Origin: Flavonifractor sp. An100 | GTDB lineage: Bacteria > Bacillota > Clostridia > Oscillospirales > Oscillospiraceae | Length of the DNA stretch: 55,318 nucleotides | Assembly (NCBI RefSeq): GCF_002161175.1 | Contig: NZ_NFMA01000023.1 | Location: forward strand, 1 to 55,318 | Reading direction: 5' to 3' | Part shown: positions 1 through 7,288 of the stretch, piece after piece | Layout of the letters: the number at the start of each line of letters is the position of its first letter | Position numbering within the stretch: position 1 is the stretch's first letter | The notes under the pieces: generated by a model | Databases searched by the model: none | What the model was told of the DNA's origin: nothing | Seen by the model: the letters and a program-made list of their open reading frames with translations, nothing else | Made by a program: the position numbers and the translations under genes

Positions 1-99
1 GTCTTGCGGGAAACCGGTTTGCCGTTTGACCACGATGCAGAAGCAGTGGAGAGGGAGGGGTTGAATATGAGGGACAAGAAGAACTTGCGCCGCATCTCT
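1..99. repeat. 99-bp perfect inverted copy of 1486-1584
   Basis: The first 99 bases are the exact reverse complement of 1486-1584 (paired positions sum to 1585). The match stops sharply at 99/1486. The copy carries the ribosome binding site and first 11 codons of the small gene at 1342-1518, now on the plus strand. Because it sits at the very edge of the window it may be a contig-end assembly fold-back rather than biology. Confidence 0.9.
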
Positions 100-120
100 C
101 TCCCCCATAGGAGGGCATAG
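67..120 (+). pseudogene. Truncated inverted copy of the gene at 1342-1518
   Basis: An ATG at 67 follows a GGAGGGG ribosome binding site and repeats the first 11 residues (MRDKKNLRRIS) of the minus-strand gene at 1342-1518. The reading then runs into unrelated sequence and stops at 120 after 17 codons. It is a by-product of the inverted repeat at 1-99 and is unlikely to be a functional gene. Confidence 0.6.
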
Positions 121-121
121 A

Positions 122-165
122 CAAGAAAAGGCCCCAGGGCTTTCGCCCCAGGGCCGTTCTCTTGC
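122..165 (-). terminator. Rho-independent terminator ending the phage operon
   Basis: On the minus strand a GC-rich imperfect hairpin (GGCCC/GGGCC outer stem, GGGC/GCCC inner stem around a short loop) is followed by CCTTTTCTTG. It lies just downstream of the last minus-strand gene (197-544), so it probably ends the long phage transcript. Confidence 0.6.
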
Positions 166-196
166 TCATGCTATGCTAAAGCACACCATGAGCATA

Positions 197-544
197 TCAG
201 ATGATAAACAGAGAAGCATCTCTGGCAGAAACGAGGAACACCGTTGCACGCAGAACAACTTCGTCGCGCTCTATGGCTTCCTGGCTCTGGAAAAGAATCA
301 AGTCGCGCTTGAGCATTTCGGACGCGATCATATACGCCATGCTGTTTCTGGCGTGCAGCACCTCGTCCCTGAAATAGTCCGCGTTTTGGATGCAGTCCCT
401 TGAAATCCGAACCTCTTGCCTCACTCGGACTGGCTTCAAGTTCACGATTTTGTGGGAAACGCGTGTCGTGCAGATCTGCTGCCGGTCATACCCGCCCAGC
501 TTTTGAATGAGCCATGACCGTATGCGCCACAGGATGTTTTTCAT
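197..544 (-). CDS. Hypothetical phage protein, 115 aa
   Basis: This is the last gene of the minus-strand phage operon. Its ATG overlaps the stop codon of the upstream gene (ATGA arrangement), which implies translational coupling. The product is basic at the N-terminus (WRIRSWLIQKLGG) and then mixed alpha-helical, with no signal peptide or clear membrane segment. I do not recognise the family. Position and coupling support it as a real accessory gene of the phage. Confidence 0.55.
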   Translation of the reverse strand: MKNILWRIRSWLIQKLGGYDRQQICTTRVSHKIVNLKPVRVRQEVRISRDCIQNADYFRDEVLHARNSMAYMIASEMLKRDLILFQSQEAIERDEVVLRATVFLVSARDASLFII

Positions 545-729
545 TCCTCTACCCCCGGAAAATTCTCCCGTACCTTTCCGCCCGGTAAATCGAACTCGAC
601 GGTGTGATACCGCCCCTTCGGGTGGATATAAACCACCTTGCCGCTCAGTGGGCGCTTGGGGCTGTTCCGGTCCCCCTCGCGCTCCCAGAAGGTTTCCGGG
701 TATCGAACCACCTTCTGCCCAACTTTCAC
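541..729 (-). CDS. Small phage protein, 62 aa, GTG start
   Basis: I place the start at the GTG at 729 (VKVGQKVVRYPETFW), because the preceding part of the open frame overlaps the upstream gene and looks like frame noise. The GTG overlaps the upstream stop (GTGA) and a GGAGG lies upstream. The product is small and basic, with a KVGQKVVRYP start and a central GKVVYIHPKGRYHTVEF strand-rich stretch reminiscent of SH3-like folds. Similar short proteins are common in phages of Clostridia; the function is unknown. Confidence 0.6.
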   Translation of the reverse strand: MKVGQKVVRYPETFWEREGDRNSPKRPLSGKVVYIHPKGRYHTVEFDLPGGKVRENFPGVEE

Positions 730-1355
730 AGCGCCTTGCCTCCGTGCCGGTAGGGTCTGGTCTTGTTGTACGCGTGCTTGATGTCCAAGGCCATCTCCAT
801 GTCTACGCCGTTCTCCTCGGCCCACTCCTGGATTTCGCAAACACAGCGCGCCATCCGAAGGGCAGAGGCATAGCTCCCAGAGGCCCGACACCAGCACGAA
901 TACGCCAGGGAGAGGAGCAGGTGCCAGCGTGCGATGCAGTCGCCCAGAGAGGCGTTATAGACGCGGCACGGCACATCGCACATGATGGTCGTTCTGGCCT
1001 GCAACAGCAGGGCGTCCGTGTCGAACTCCTCCTTGCCGAAGTAGTCCAGCACCCGGATGATGCAGTCGGCCAGCTCCACGGCGATACCCTCCGGCTTTGC
1101 GCTTCGGTAGGCGCAGCTCGCCTCCTGGCCGGACATCTCGCAATCATAGATGTCCTTCGGGTTGCAGGGATGCTCGGGCGTTCCCTCGGTGCAGGCATAC
1201 CAGACCATACCGCGACCGGCTCTCAGCTCCTCCAGGGCCTCGGACAGCTCGCTATGGCAAAGGGAGATGATCTCCCCGAAAGTTCTGGGGTCATCCCACC
1301 AGCCGTGCGCTACGGCGTTCTGGTGGACCTCCTGGGCAAACTTATTCATGCTCAT
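726..1355 (-). CDS. MazG-like nucleotide pyrophosphohydrolase family protein
   Basis: The 209-residue product begins with a MazG-type helical core: EIISLCHSELSEALEELRAG gives the E-x-x-E pattern, and a second helix has ELADCIIRVLDYFG. These acidic residues bind magnesium in all-alpha NTP pyrophosphohydrolases, which hydrolyse NTPs or dNTPs to NMP and pyrophosphate. The C-terminal 90 residues are Cys- and Ala-rich with no recognised domain. The start follows GGAGGAAAAGAC and overlaps the upstream gene by 14 bp. Phages often carry such enzymes to alter nucleotide pools or alarmones; that role is inferred here. Confidence 0.6.
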   Translation of the reverse strand: MSMNKFAQEVHQNAVAHGWWDDPRTFGEIISLCHSELSEALEELRAGRGMVWYACTEGTPEHPCNPKDIYDCEMSGQEASCAYRSAKPEGIAVELADCIIRVLDYFGKEEFDTDALLLQARTTIMCDVPCRVYNASLGDCIARWHLLLSLAYSCWCRASGSYASALRMARCVCEIQEWAEENGVDMEMALDIKHAYNKTRPYRHGGKAL

Positions 1356-1518
1356 GTCTTTTCCTCCGTTTCAGTTCCAGCATTTTATCTCGCACCAGCT
1401 CGTCTATGATGCGGCCCCGGTCCCGGTAGCCGCGCAGAGCAGCCAGCCGGTCCAGGTTGAAATTGGTCTGGGCGGTTACCACCTCAGAGATGCGGCGCAA
1501 GTTCTTCTTGTCCCTCAT
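1342..1518 (-). CDS. Small basic phage protein, 58 aa
   Basis: The ATG at 1518 is preceded by an excellent GGAGGGG ribosome binding site, so I prefer it to the TTG further upstream at 1590, which would overlap the neighbouring gene. The product is highly charged (ends in LKRRKRHEHE) and probably a single helix pair. There is no recognised family. Its 5' part is duplicated in inverted orientation at 1-99. Confidence 0.55.
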   Translation of the reverse strand: MRDKKNLRRISEVVTAQTNFNLDRLAALRGYRDRGRIIDELVRDKMLELKRRKRHEHE

Positions 1519-1584
1519 ATTCAACCCCTCCCTCTCCACTGCTTCTGCATCGTGGTCAAACGGCAAACCGGTTTCCCGCAAGAC
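1486..1584. repeat. Right arm of the 99-bp inverted repeat
   Basis: This is the partner of 1-99. It spans the start of the gene at 1342-1518 and the 3' end of the gene at 1521-1763 and reads in frame with both, so this copy looks original and the copy at 1-99 derived. Confidence 0.9.
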
Positions 1585-1763
1585 TGGCAATAAGCCATCA
1601 TCCCACCATCGTGTCGCTCTGCGTTGTCGTACATCTCCCCGTTGTACTGTTCCTCTCCATCAAACCCGATGCAGTACGGAACATTGACATAGGTTGTCTT
1701 GGTGAAAACCCCTTGCTTGCTTCCGCAGTGTGGGCAGCAGGTGATAGGTTTTCTCCTGCTCAC
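1521..1763 (-). CDS. Zinc-ribbon phage protein, 80 aa
   Basis: Two CxxC pairs frame the protein: CPHC near residue 10 and CQSC near residue 60, followed by another Cys. This suggests one structural zinc site. The spacing between the knuckles is long, with an acidic, Tyr-rich middle. The start overlaps the stop of the upstream MazF-like gene. Small zinc proteins of this type are frequent in phage early operons, where many bind nucleic acid or host proteins; the role here is unknown. Confidence 0.6.
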   Translation of the reverse strand: MSRRKPITCCPHCGSKQGVFTKTTYVNVPYCIGFDGEEQYNGEMYDNAERHDGGMMAYCQSCGKPVCRLTTMQKQWRGRG

Positions 1764-2272
1764 GCCCCGGCCCTCCGTTCCATGGTCATGCCGTCCAGCA
1801 GCCGCTCGTACAACCCCTTGTAGATGTCGCGCTCCGCCTGCGCCCGCACAAGCTCCTCGGAGGTCTGTACGGGCTGGAGCATAGGGACGGTGGGGCTTAC
1901 CTCTGCCGCGCGCTCCTCGTCCCTTGCAAGGTCATAGCAGCCCAGCCCGAGGCCGGACATGATGCCGATGTCCAGCGACGCAAGTTCGGACTTCGTGCAG
2001 CGCCCCACGCGCTTCCCGACGCGGCTCTTGTCAACGGTGTAGATATGCTCGCACATGGCCGTGCTTTGGATGGGCGTAGAGCGGATGGTGATATGTTCCG
2101 GCAGGTCCTTCTTCTCGGAGCCGGTACACATGACCACAGCGATGCAGGGGCTTGTCCGGTTCAGCTCGTTGCAGCTCACGACAATGGCGGGCCGGTCCTT
2201 CTCCATCTCGTGACCAGTTGCGTAGGGGATGGCGACGTAGTAGATGTCGCCGCGCTTGATTTCATCGTTCAT
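1760..2272 (-). CDS. MazF/PemK-like growth inhibitor family protein
   Basis: Residues 5-112 carry PemK/MazF landmarks: KRGDIYYV, then DRPAIVVS, a central CIAVVMCT strand and CEHIYTVDKSRVGK. Members of this fold are ribosome-independent endoribonucleases. No antitoxin-like gene precedes it; the upstream neighbour is a DUF1064 protein. Residues 113-170 form an extra charged helical tail not found in classical MazF (about 110 aa). It could act as a phage-encoded RNase or nucleic-acid-binding protein rather than half of a toxin-antitoxin pair. The family assignment is firm, the role is not. Confidence 0.7.
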   Translation of the reverse strand: MNDEIKRGDIYYVAIPYATGHEMEKDRPAIVVSCNELNRTSPCIAVVMCTGSEKKDLPEHITIRSTPIQSTAMCEHIYTVDKSRVGKRVGRCTKSELASLDIGIMSGLGLGCYDLARDEERAAEVSPTVPMLQPVQTSEELVRAQAERDIYKGLYERLLDGMTMERRAGA

Positions 2273-2273
2273 C

Positions 2274-2720
2274 TCATACCTCCGTGATGCTCAGACCAAA
2301 CCGCTCCCGCAGGAGCTTTTTCTTCATCTCATACTTCGCGGTCCGCGTTGCCTTGCTCTTGACATCCTCCACCACCGGGACCCAGTGAACCTCTCCGGCG
2401 CAGTCCGGCATTGTTGGCCTCTCATACGCAAAGTCGGCCACATATCGGATAGCCCGAACCCTCTCTCCGGTTTCGGTGATATAACTCTCCTGGAGCGTGT
2501 ACTGGGCCTGGAGCTTGAGGTTCCGTATCTTTCCGGCCCGAAGCAGCACAACAAGTTCGTCAAACCGCCGCGCCTCCTTCTTGCTGTCGAAATGCAGGTT
2601 GCCTCGGCTGTCATGTTCGTTGTGATATTTCCGCTCCTGCGCCCGTTTCCCCAGCTTCTCAAGAACCTGCTTCTGGGCGGCAGGCCCGAGCCTCGCCAGA
2701 TCGCTACCACTCAACCCCAT
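2274..2720 (-). CDS. DUF1064 phage nuclease-like protein
   Basis: The product matches the DUF1064 family of phage proteins: HNEHDSRGNLHFDSKKEARR near the start, a VADFAY strand and a VEDVKSKATRTAKYEMKKK element. The D, E and K residues resemble the active site of restriction-endonuclease-fold or Holliday-junction-resolvase-like nucleases. I choose the ATG at 2720 because GGAGG sits 8 bases upstream; an ATG at 2738 is possible but lacks a good site. Within the operon it lies among replication and recombination genes, which fits a nuclease acting on phage DNA. Activity is inferred from the fold only. Confidence 0.7.
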   Translation of the reverse strand: MGLSGSDLARLGPAAQKQVLEKLGKRAQERKYHNEHDSRGNLHFDSKKEARRFDELVVLLRAGKIRNLKLQAQYTLQESYITETGERVRAIRYVADFAYERPTMPDCAGEVHWVPVVEDVKSKATRTAKYEMKKKLLRERFGLSITEV

Positions 2721-2751
2721 CTTCATCGCCTCCACCATGGTTTTCCGTGCC

Positions 2752-2784
2752 AGTGGTTTGTACTACATTTTGGTACAAACCACT
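2752..2784. promoter_or_regulatory. Perfect 12-bp inverted repeat with 9-bp spacer
   Basis: AGTGGTTTGTAC is followed after nine bases by its exact reverse complement GTACAAACCACT. The repeat lies in one of the few gaps in the operon, just upstream of the DUF1064 gene. It has no T-run in either direction, so it does not look like a terminator. A protein-binding operator or an RNA stem-loop are both possible. Confidence 0.6.
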
Positions 2785-2827
2785 ATCGCCATAGTCTATT
2801 TCGCCATCGCAAAGCCGGGTTCTATCG

Positions 2828-3229
2828 TCAAGCACTCAGCTCCGCCTCCTCCCGCAGGAGTTTCCGCTTTCTGCGTTGGTATGCGCTGTCAGCAGCCGCA
2901 ACCCCCGGATGTTCTTTCCGGTAACGCCGGGCCTTTTCCCGCAGCTCCTCGGCGTGTGCAGCGTAGTACCTTCGGCTTTTCTCTCTGGTGTCGCGCTTCG
3001 CTTCCCGCTCTCTCCGGCGTTCCTCCGCCTTTCCGTCATACCAGCCGATATGCTTGTAGCTTGCGGCGAAGCACTGGGAGCAGCAGAAGTAAGTCGTGGC
3101 CTGCTTCTTCCCGTCCCTTTCTACTTGCCGTACCCACGGCGTATCAGCCGTTGTGACAATCATCTTTCCGCAGGTCCCGCACTTCCTGTGCAGGACCAGG
3201 CGATTGGGCGTTTTCCTGCGAACGCTCAT
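2828..3229 (-). CDS. Cys-rich zinc-binding phage protein, 133 aa
   Basis: The N-terminal 60 residues hold CGTCGK and CCSQC motifs that would form one zinc ribbon. The C-terminal half is a long, strongly basic helix with repeated RRER, KRDTREK and RRYRKEH segments, likely a coiled coil or nucleic-acid-binding helix. The start overlaps the upstream stop (ATGA-type). There is no precise family call; a DNA- or RNA-binding accessory role is plausible. Confidence 0.6.
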   Translation of the reverse strand: MSVRRKTPNRLVLHRKCGTCGKMIVTTADTPWVRQVERDGKKQATTYFCCSQCFAASYKHIGWYDGKAEERRREREAKRDTREKSRRYYAAHAEELREKARRYRKEHPGVAAADSAYQRRKRKLLREEAELSA

Positions 3230-3567
3230 TCCTGGTTCTCCCTGGGGACAACCCCCACGATGTAGTCGCCGGTCTTTTCATCCCGGCGGGCGTGGACCTC
3301 GTACCCCTTCCGAACCTCCTCGACATCGAACTTCTGGACCGTAAGCCGCCACCCAAGCCGCTCTCCGTCCTCGATGATCTCCTCACCATGCGCGAGGGCG
3401 ATGGAGGAAATCAGAGCGTCAGTCGCAGCCTGGAGCTGCAAGGCACCGTCGTGCGCCCGCTCAAGTTCTTCCCTCTGCTTGCGAAGGAGCTTGTCCCGGT
3501 CAGCAACCGCTTTGCGGTATCGGCCCAGCTCCTTCTCAAGGCTCTTGATTTTGTCGATATTTCGCAT
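3226..3567 (-). CDS. Coiled-coil phage protein, 113 aa
   Basis: I start it at ATG 3567 (MRNIDKIKSLEKELGRYRK), immediately after the upstream stop, rather than further upstream inside that gene. Residues 5-45 show a heptad-like Leu/charged pattern typical of a coiled coil. The C-terminal half is strand-rich, with EVRKGYEVHARRDEKTGDY. The family is not recognised. It ends overlapping the next gene, consistent with the tight operon. Confidence 0.55.
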   Translation of the reverse strand: MRNIDKIKSLEKELGRYRKAVADRDKLLRKQREELERAHDGALQLQAATDALISSIALAHGEEIIEDGERLGWRLTVQKFDVEEVRKGYEVHARRDEKTGDYIVGVVPRENQE

Positions 3568-3568
3568 A

Positions 3569-3772
3569 TCACTCCGTCCTTTCGTAGTAGCGCAGGAGGT
3601 TGGAGGCAACGGAGCAGTCCTTCCAGTTCGCCACCGACGCGCAGTAGCGGCTTATGTACTCCTCCGACGCTTTCCTGTCCGGGAAAGAAATTCGACCGCC
3701 CTCGCAGTGGACGCACATTTTCTCGTCCCACTTGAAAAACGGGCAATTCCAAGTCCTGTTTGAGTAGCCCAT
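3569..3772 (-). CDS. Small Cys-rich phage protein, 67 aa
   Basis: Cysteines at NCPFFKW and MCVHCEG near the start, plus two more (SRYCASV and DCSVA), suggest a small zinc-binding fold. The WNCPFF...C..C..G pattern is common in short phage proteins next to the replication module. Nothing in the sequence indicates a specific function. Confidence 0.55.
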   Translation of the reverse strand: MGYSNRTWNCPFFKWDEKMCVHCEGGRISFPDRKASEEYISRYCASVANWKDCSVASNLLRYYERTE

Positions 3773-3791
3773 ACCAGAACACCCCCAGCGC

Positions 3792-4304
3792 TTATGTCAG
3801 TTTCTTTCGCTCCCCACCGGGCAGCCCAACCGGATTCGATCTCAGCAGGCGCTCGTATGTCTGCCGGAATCCGTCGAAGTTGAACATCGGCTTATCCGGC
3901 GGGGAAAAAGCCCTGATGCCTCCCATGGCTTCGATAGTCTTTTGGGTCCTGGCGGGCAGGCGCTTGATTGCCTCCTCCTCGCTCTCTCCGTCTTGCAGCC
4001 ACCTGAGTGCGTTGCGCGCTTTCATGCAGGCACTTTCGATTTCCAGCCGAACTTCCTCCGAAACGCCGTCGGCAGCCTCACGCATTTCCGCGATGGTTGG
4101 CGGGAATTTGCAGGTCTTACAAACCCGGATGACGGCCTTTTGCGCCGTCCAGAAGTCGATGTCCTGGAGGCAGGTGGTCCAGAGCGTAATCGTCGGAGCC
4201 AGACGCTCCTTGAGCGCCTGCTGGCTTTCCGCCCGGAACATCTCGGCGTTCGGATAGGCGACCATCAGGACGGCAAAAATCTCGGTCATCTCCGCCCTGT
4301 TCAT
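3792..4304 (-). CDS. Replicative helicase loader/inhibitor-like phage protein
   Basis: The 170-residue product begins MNRAEMTEIFAVLMVAYPNA and continues with W..CLQDIDFWTAQKAV and FPPTIAEMREA. This arrangement is typical of the G39P-like loader/inhibitor family of Gram-positive phages, which bring the replicative helicase to the origin. The C-terminal 60 residues are probably flexible and bind the helicase. It overlaps by 4 bp the upstream replisome-organiser gene, its expected partner. No helicase gene lies in the window, so host DnaB/DnaC is the likely client (inference). Confidence 0.65.
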   Translation of the reverse strand: MNRAEMTEIFAVLMVAYPNAEMFRAESQQALKERLAPTITLWTTCLQDIDFWTAQKAVIRVCKTCKFPPTIAEMREAADGVSEEVRLEIESACMKARNALRWLQDGESEEEAIKRLPARTQKTIEAMGGIRAFSPPDKPMFNFDGFRQTYERLLRSNPVGLPGGERKKLT

Positions 4305-5158
4305 CGCCCATCCCCTCCAGAGAACGCGTCGTGCAGGTCCCGAAGCGCCTCCATCTTGTCCGAGGCGCTGGTGGAAGTGCGGCCACCGGAGTTACTGTGG
4401 AACCCGTTCGCCGCATCGGTCTTGAGGGCAAACACACCGGCCCAGCACCGGTCCTCACTCTGGTGCAGAATGGCAATCTGGGTGTCACGATCTCCAGGGG
4501 CCAGTTTCTCAAGCTCAGTGACCAGCCGCTTCTTGGCCTGTTCGGTCATCGGCTTTTTGATTTTGACCCGCATCTCGTTGAAGCCACGCAGGGCAGCCAG
4601 AAGGTCAGCATCGCCGCAGGCGAAGTCCGCAAATATATCTTTTTTGCTTTCTTCTGCTTTGCTTTGCTTTGGTTTACTCTGCTTTGCTTTTCTTTTCTTT
4701 GCACCGTTTTGCTCTGCATTTGCATCGCCGGTGCATCCTTCATCGCCGGAATCATCCTTGCAAGGCTGATTTTCCCAGCGTTTTCTCGCCGCTTCTCTCC
4801 GAAGGTTGGAGATGTCATCTACCTTTCCCATGCGGCGAAGAAGGGAAGCGGAATATAAATACTCCCCGTCATTCACCAAGAGAGGCTTTCCGTTCTCGGT
4901 AAACTCTGTGCAGCAGTCCGTGATGATCTGCTCCACCCTGGATGCTTCTACCTGCATTTGCATAGCAAGAGTAGACCAGATGTACTTCGTTACAGACAGC
5001 TTGTACTCGGGCTGCTCGCGCAAAATCTCAACCAGCATGAAGTAGACGCCGTAGCCCTCCGCCCCGTAAACGGAGCGGAGAGCCAGGATTTTCGGGTCGT
5101 TTCTGGCGTTGCAGTCATGCGAGAAGAAGTAGGCGTCTTTGTCGTTGGTTTTTGGCAT
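4301..5158 (-). CDS. Phage replisome organiser (Lin1244/Lin1753-like N-terminal domain)
   Basis: Residues 1-90 match the Lin1244/Lin1753-type N-terminal domain of replication initiators: YFFSHDCNARNDPKILALR, then GYGVYFMLVEILRE. This is a winged-helix-like DNA-binding module. A Lys/Gln/Ser linker (about residues 150-170, repeated KQSK units encoded by a purine-rich tract) leads to a C-terminal helical domain with AALRGFNEMRVKIKKPMTE. It probably binds the phage origin and recruits the loader encoded just downstream (4-bp overlap). Family-level confidence is good; the origin itself is not visible. Confidence 0.7.
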   Translation of the reverse strand: MPKTNDKDAYFFSHDCNARNDPKILALRSVYGAEGYGVYFMLVEILREQPEYKLSVTKYIWSTLAMQMQVEASRVEQIITDCCTEFTENGKPLLVNDGEYLYSASLLRRMGKVDDISNLRREAARKRWENQPCKDDSGDEGCTGDANAEQNGAKKRKAKQSKPKQSKAEESKKDIFADFACGDADLLAALRGFNEMRVKIKKPMTEQAKKRLVTELEKLAPGDRDTQIAILHQSEDRCWAGVFALKTDAANGFHSNSGGRTSTSASDKMEALRDLHDAFSGGDGR

Positions 5159-5170
5159 TGTAGCGCCCCC

Positions 5171-6031
5171 TTATCGGTCGCCCTGCTCCTCGTCGCCAGA
5201 AACGGGCGTGTCTTTCATCGCAACAACCTCGCCGGTGGCATCGTCCACCTCGTATGCCTCCGCCTCGACATAGGAGGAAGGGACGGAGTACATATCGTCG
5301 GAGATTTCGGTTTTGATGGTTTCGTCCTGTGCGACGCCACGGACGAAATCGCTCTTGAGAGGAGCGTACTTGAGGACCCGCTTGAGGACAGTTTTCTTCG
5401 CCATCTCCTCGAAGTTGGTCTGCCAGGGGCCGGAGTTATACGCCTTGCTGTACCGCTGCGCGTGCGCCCGGACATCCTCCATGCTCATAACCTCGAAGCC
5501 GTAGCCGCCGTCCTTGGTGCGGAAAACGGCATAGACGTGGGTGGGGTTCCCCCTGGCACTCATGGCCGGGACGTGCTTGAGCTGCGGTTCCAGGCCGAAG
5601 GAGTAGGTAAACTCGTCGTTCTCGTAGACAACCTGCGCCTGAATGACGCTGACCTCTCCAGAGCGGTAGGCCAAATCAATGAGGCCCTTGTACCCAAGTT
5701 GGAACTGGCACTCCAGCCGCTTCTCCTTGCCGTTCCAGTAGGGAATGAGGTACGCCTGACCCAAGGGGGTATTCGGCTCTACGCCGAGCTGCGCGGCGGT
5801 CATCATCGCGCCGAGGAAGCTCTGGGGGGTGGTTTCCGCCAGCTTGGGGTTGGTGGAAAGGGCAGACAGCACAATGCGGGTGAACCGCTCCGGCGTGATG
5901 ACAGAGGGGAGAGCCTTTTTGATCTCGTTCTGCATCTGCTTGATGTACTGCTGTATGGTGGCCTTGCCGCCCTGCTCCTGCCTTGCCGCCGCTCGACCAG
6001 CAGCTTTCTGAATCGTTGTGTTCCCTGCCAT
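5171..6031 (-). CDS. recT: RecT-family single-strand annealing protein
   Basis: The 286-residue length and the motifs QFQLGYKGLIDLAYRSGEV, VIQAQVVYENDEF and WQTNFEEMAKKTVLKRVLKY identify RecT. The protein anneals complementary single strands during phage recombination and works with a 5'-3' exonuclease, which here is the YqaJ-type gene directly upstream (stop and start 1 bp apart). The C-terminal 40 residues are acidic, as is usual for the family. The Ala/Arg-rich N-terminus (KAAGRAAARQEQGGK) is probably flexible. Confidence 0.9.
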   Translation of the reverse strand: MAGNTTIQKAAGRAAARQEQGGKATIQQYIKQMQNEIKKALPSVITPERFTRIVLSALSTNPKLAETTPQSFLGAMMTAAQLGVEPNTPLGQAYLIPYWNGKEKRLECQFQLGYKGLIDLAYRSGEVSVIQAQVVYENDEFTYSFGLEPQLKHVPAMSARGNPTHVYAVFRTKDGGYGFEVMSMEDVRAHAQRYSKAYNSGPWQTNFEEMAKKTVLKRVLKYAPLKSDFVRGVAQDETIKTEISDDMYSVPSSYVEAEAYEVDDATGEVVAMKDTPVSGDEEQGDR

Positions 6032-6032
6032 A

Positions 6033-6989
6033 TTAAACTGCCTCCTTGATGTCCAGTTCCTTTTCCGTCACCTTGAACGGTCTGGAAACGCTCTCCTTGT
6101 AGTAGGGGGAAAGGTCGATGTTGGGGTGGTCCTTGGAGAAGGACTTGGCCTGGAAGGTCTGCCGCACCTGCGGCTTCCAGGTGACCGCATAGGCACCGCA
6201 AACAGCCCGCTCCGCCTGCTTCATGTCGTTCTTGACGATGTTCTCAATTTCCCCGATGCGCTCGTCCAGGGATTTCTTTTGCTGCTTGAGCTGGAGATAT
6301 TCGCTCAGAATGGTTTCGCGCCCGAACAGGTCAACGCCGCGGTCCTGAGTATCGGAATAGATGACTTGCAAGGCGTCGCTCGTGGCCTCTGAACCGTCAG
6401 GGCAAGGGGGAGTGTCATTCTCCACCATGTTCCATAACTCCTTCTCAGAGGACATCAGCGCGTCAATCTCCGCCTGGTCCCGCTCAAGGGTGAAGATAAA
6501 GAACCCGCGCCCGAACACCAGCACAGCCAAATACCAGCGATCTGCGCCGGTCACGGCCATGTAGTGAACGCACTGGGCGTAATACTTCTCCGGGAACTCG
6601 ACGCCCTTGAACTGCTTCATGTCCAGCGTGGAGGTGGTCTTGCACTCAAGCCCTGCGTTCTCGCCGACAACCATGCGGTCAACGTCGGCGTGGGCGAACG
6701 GGTATGCCGGGTTGTAGAGCATAGCCTGGAGGCGGCGAACCTTTTTGCCGGTTTCCTCCATCCACCGGCGGGCCACATAGTCCTCCAGGTCGCGTCCCAG
6801 GCGCATAGCCTCGGTGTCCGGCTTATCCGGCAGCCTGCCGGTCTTGTCCGCCCATACGGTGTAAGGGGTGGACCATTTGGAGAGGCCAATGATACCGGCA
6901 GCGTCCGAGCCGCCGACCGTTTTCCGGCGGAGGGCCAGCCACTCAGGGCGGCCCATTCCGCGGGTAGATACCTGCTTAATTCCTTTCAT
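6033..6989 (-). CDS. YqaJ-type phage exonuclease (RecE/lambda Exo-like)
   Basis: Residues about 10-190 hold the YqaJ viral recombinase domain: GGSDAAGIIGLSKWSTPYTV, then FAHADVDRMV and ECKTT, giving the D and E-x-K residues of the PD-(D/E)XK nuclease core. The enzyme would degrade one strand from double-strand ends and hand the other to RecT. A coiled segment near residue 240 (LKQQKKSLDERIGEIE) follows. The 318-aa length is normal for the family. It sits immediately before recT, so the two form a recombination pair. Confidence 0.88.
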   Translation of the reverse strand: MKGIKQVSTRGMGRPEWLALRRKTVGGSDAAGIIGLSKWSTPYTVWADKTGRLPDKPDTEAMRLGRDLEDYVARRWMEETGKKVRRLQAMLYNPAYPFAHADVDRMVVGENAGLECKTTSTLDMKQFKGVEFPEKYYAQCVHYMAVTGADRWYLAVLVFGRGFFIFTLERDQAEIDALMSSEKELWNMVENDTPPCPDGSEATSDALQVIYSDTQDRGVDLFGRETILSEYLQLKQQKKSLDERIGEIENIVKNDMKQAERAVCGAYAVTWKPQVRQTFQAKSFSKDHPNIDLSPYYKESVSRPFKVTEKELDIKEAV

Positions 6990-7009
6990 GTTGTCCTCCT
7001 AATCCGCCG

Positions 7010-7288
7010 TCAGCTCTGGAAGCTGTCCAGAAGCATCCGGGCCAGACCGTTCACCCGTTCGGCGCTGGCTCGGATGTCCAGCAAGCTCTCGCGGAAGCAA
7101 TCGACCTTCTTCTCGCTGTCGTTCGGGGTATTCGCCCTGACTTTGCACTCGATGATCTGGGAAAGCCGCTCCAGCACGTTCTCGGTGTCCATCAAGATCT
7201 CAGCGGTAGTGCCTGCGATAGAAGGGAGCGTTTCCCGCGGCATAGGGGCCTGTGAGCCGCAATCGCAAAAATTGGAATTAGAGTTCAT
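7010..7288 (-). CDS. Hypothetical phage protein, 92 aa
   Basis: The protein is mostly helical, with an N-terminal CDCGS and a regular Leu/Ile pattern (ENVLERLSQIIECKV, then ESLLDIRASAERVNGLARML) suggesting a helical bundle. Its start overlaps the 3' end of the zinc-ribbon gene at 7278-7448. The function is not recognised; it lies just upstream of the exonuclease gene. Confidence 0.55.
   Translation of the reverse strand: MNSNSNFCDCGSQAPMPRETLPSIAGTTAEILMDTENVLERLSQIIECKVRANTPNDSEKKVDCFRESLLDIRASAERVNGLARMLLDSFQS

Noticed and set aside
4620-4710. Pyrimidine-rich repeated TGCTTTGCTTTG tract as a possible regulatory repeat
   Set aside because: It is explained as codons of the Lys/Gln/Ser linker of the replisome organiser on the minus strand.
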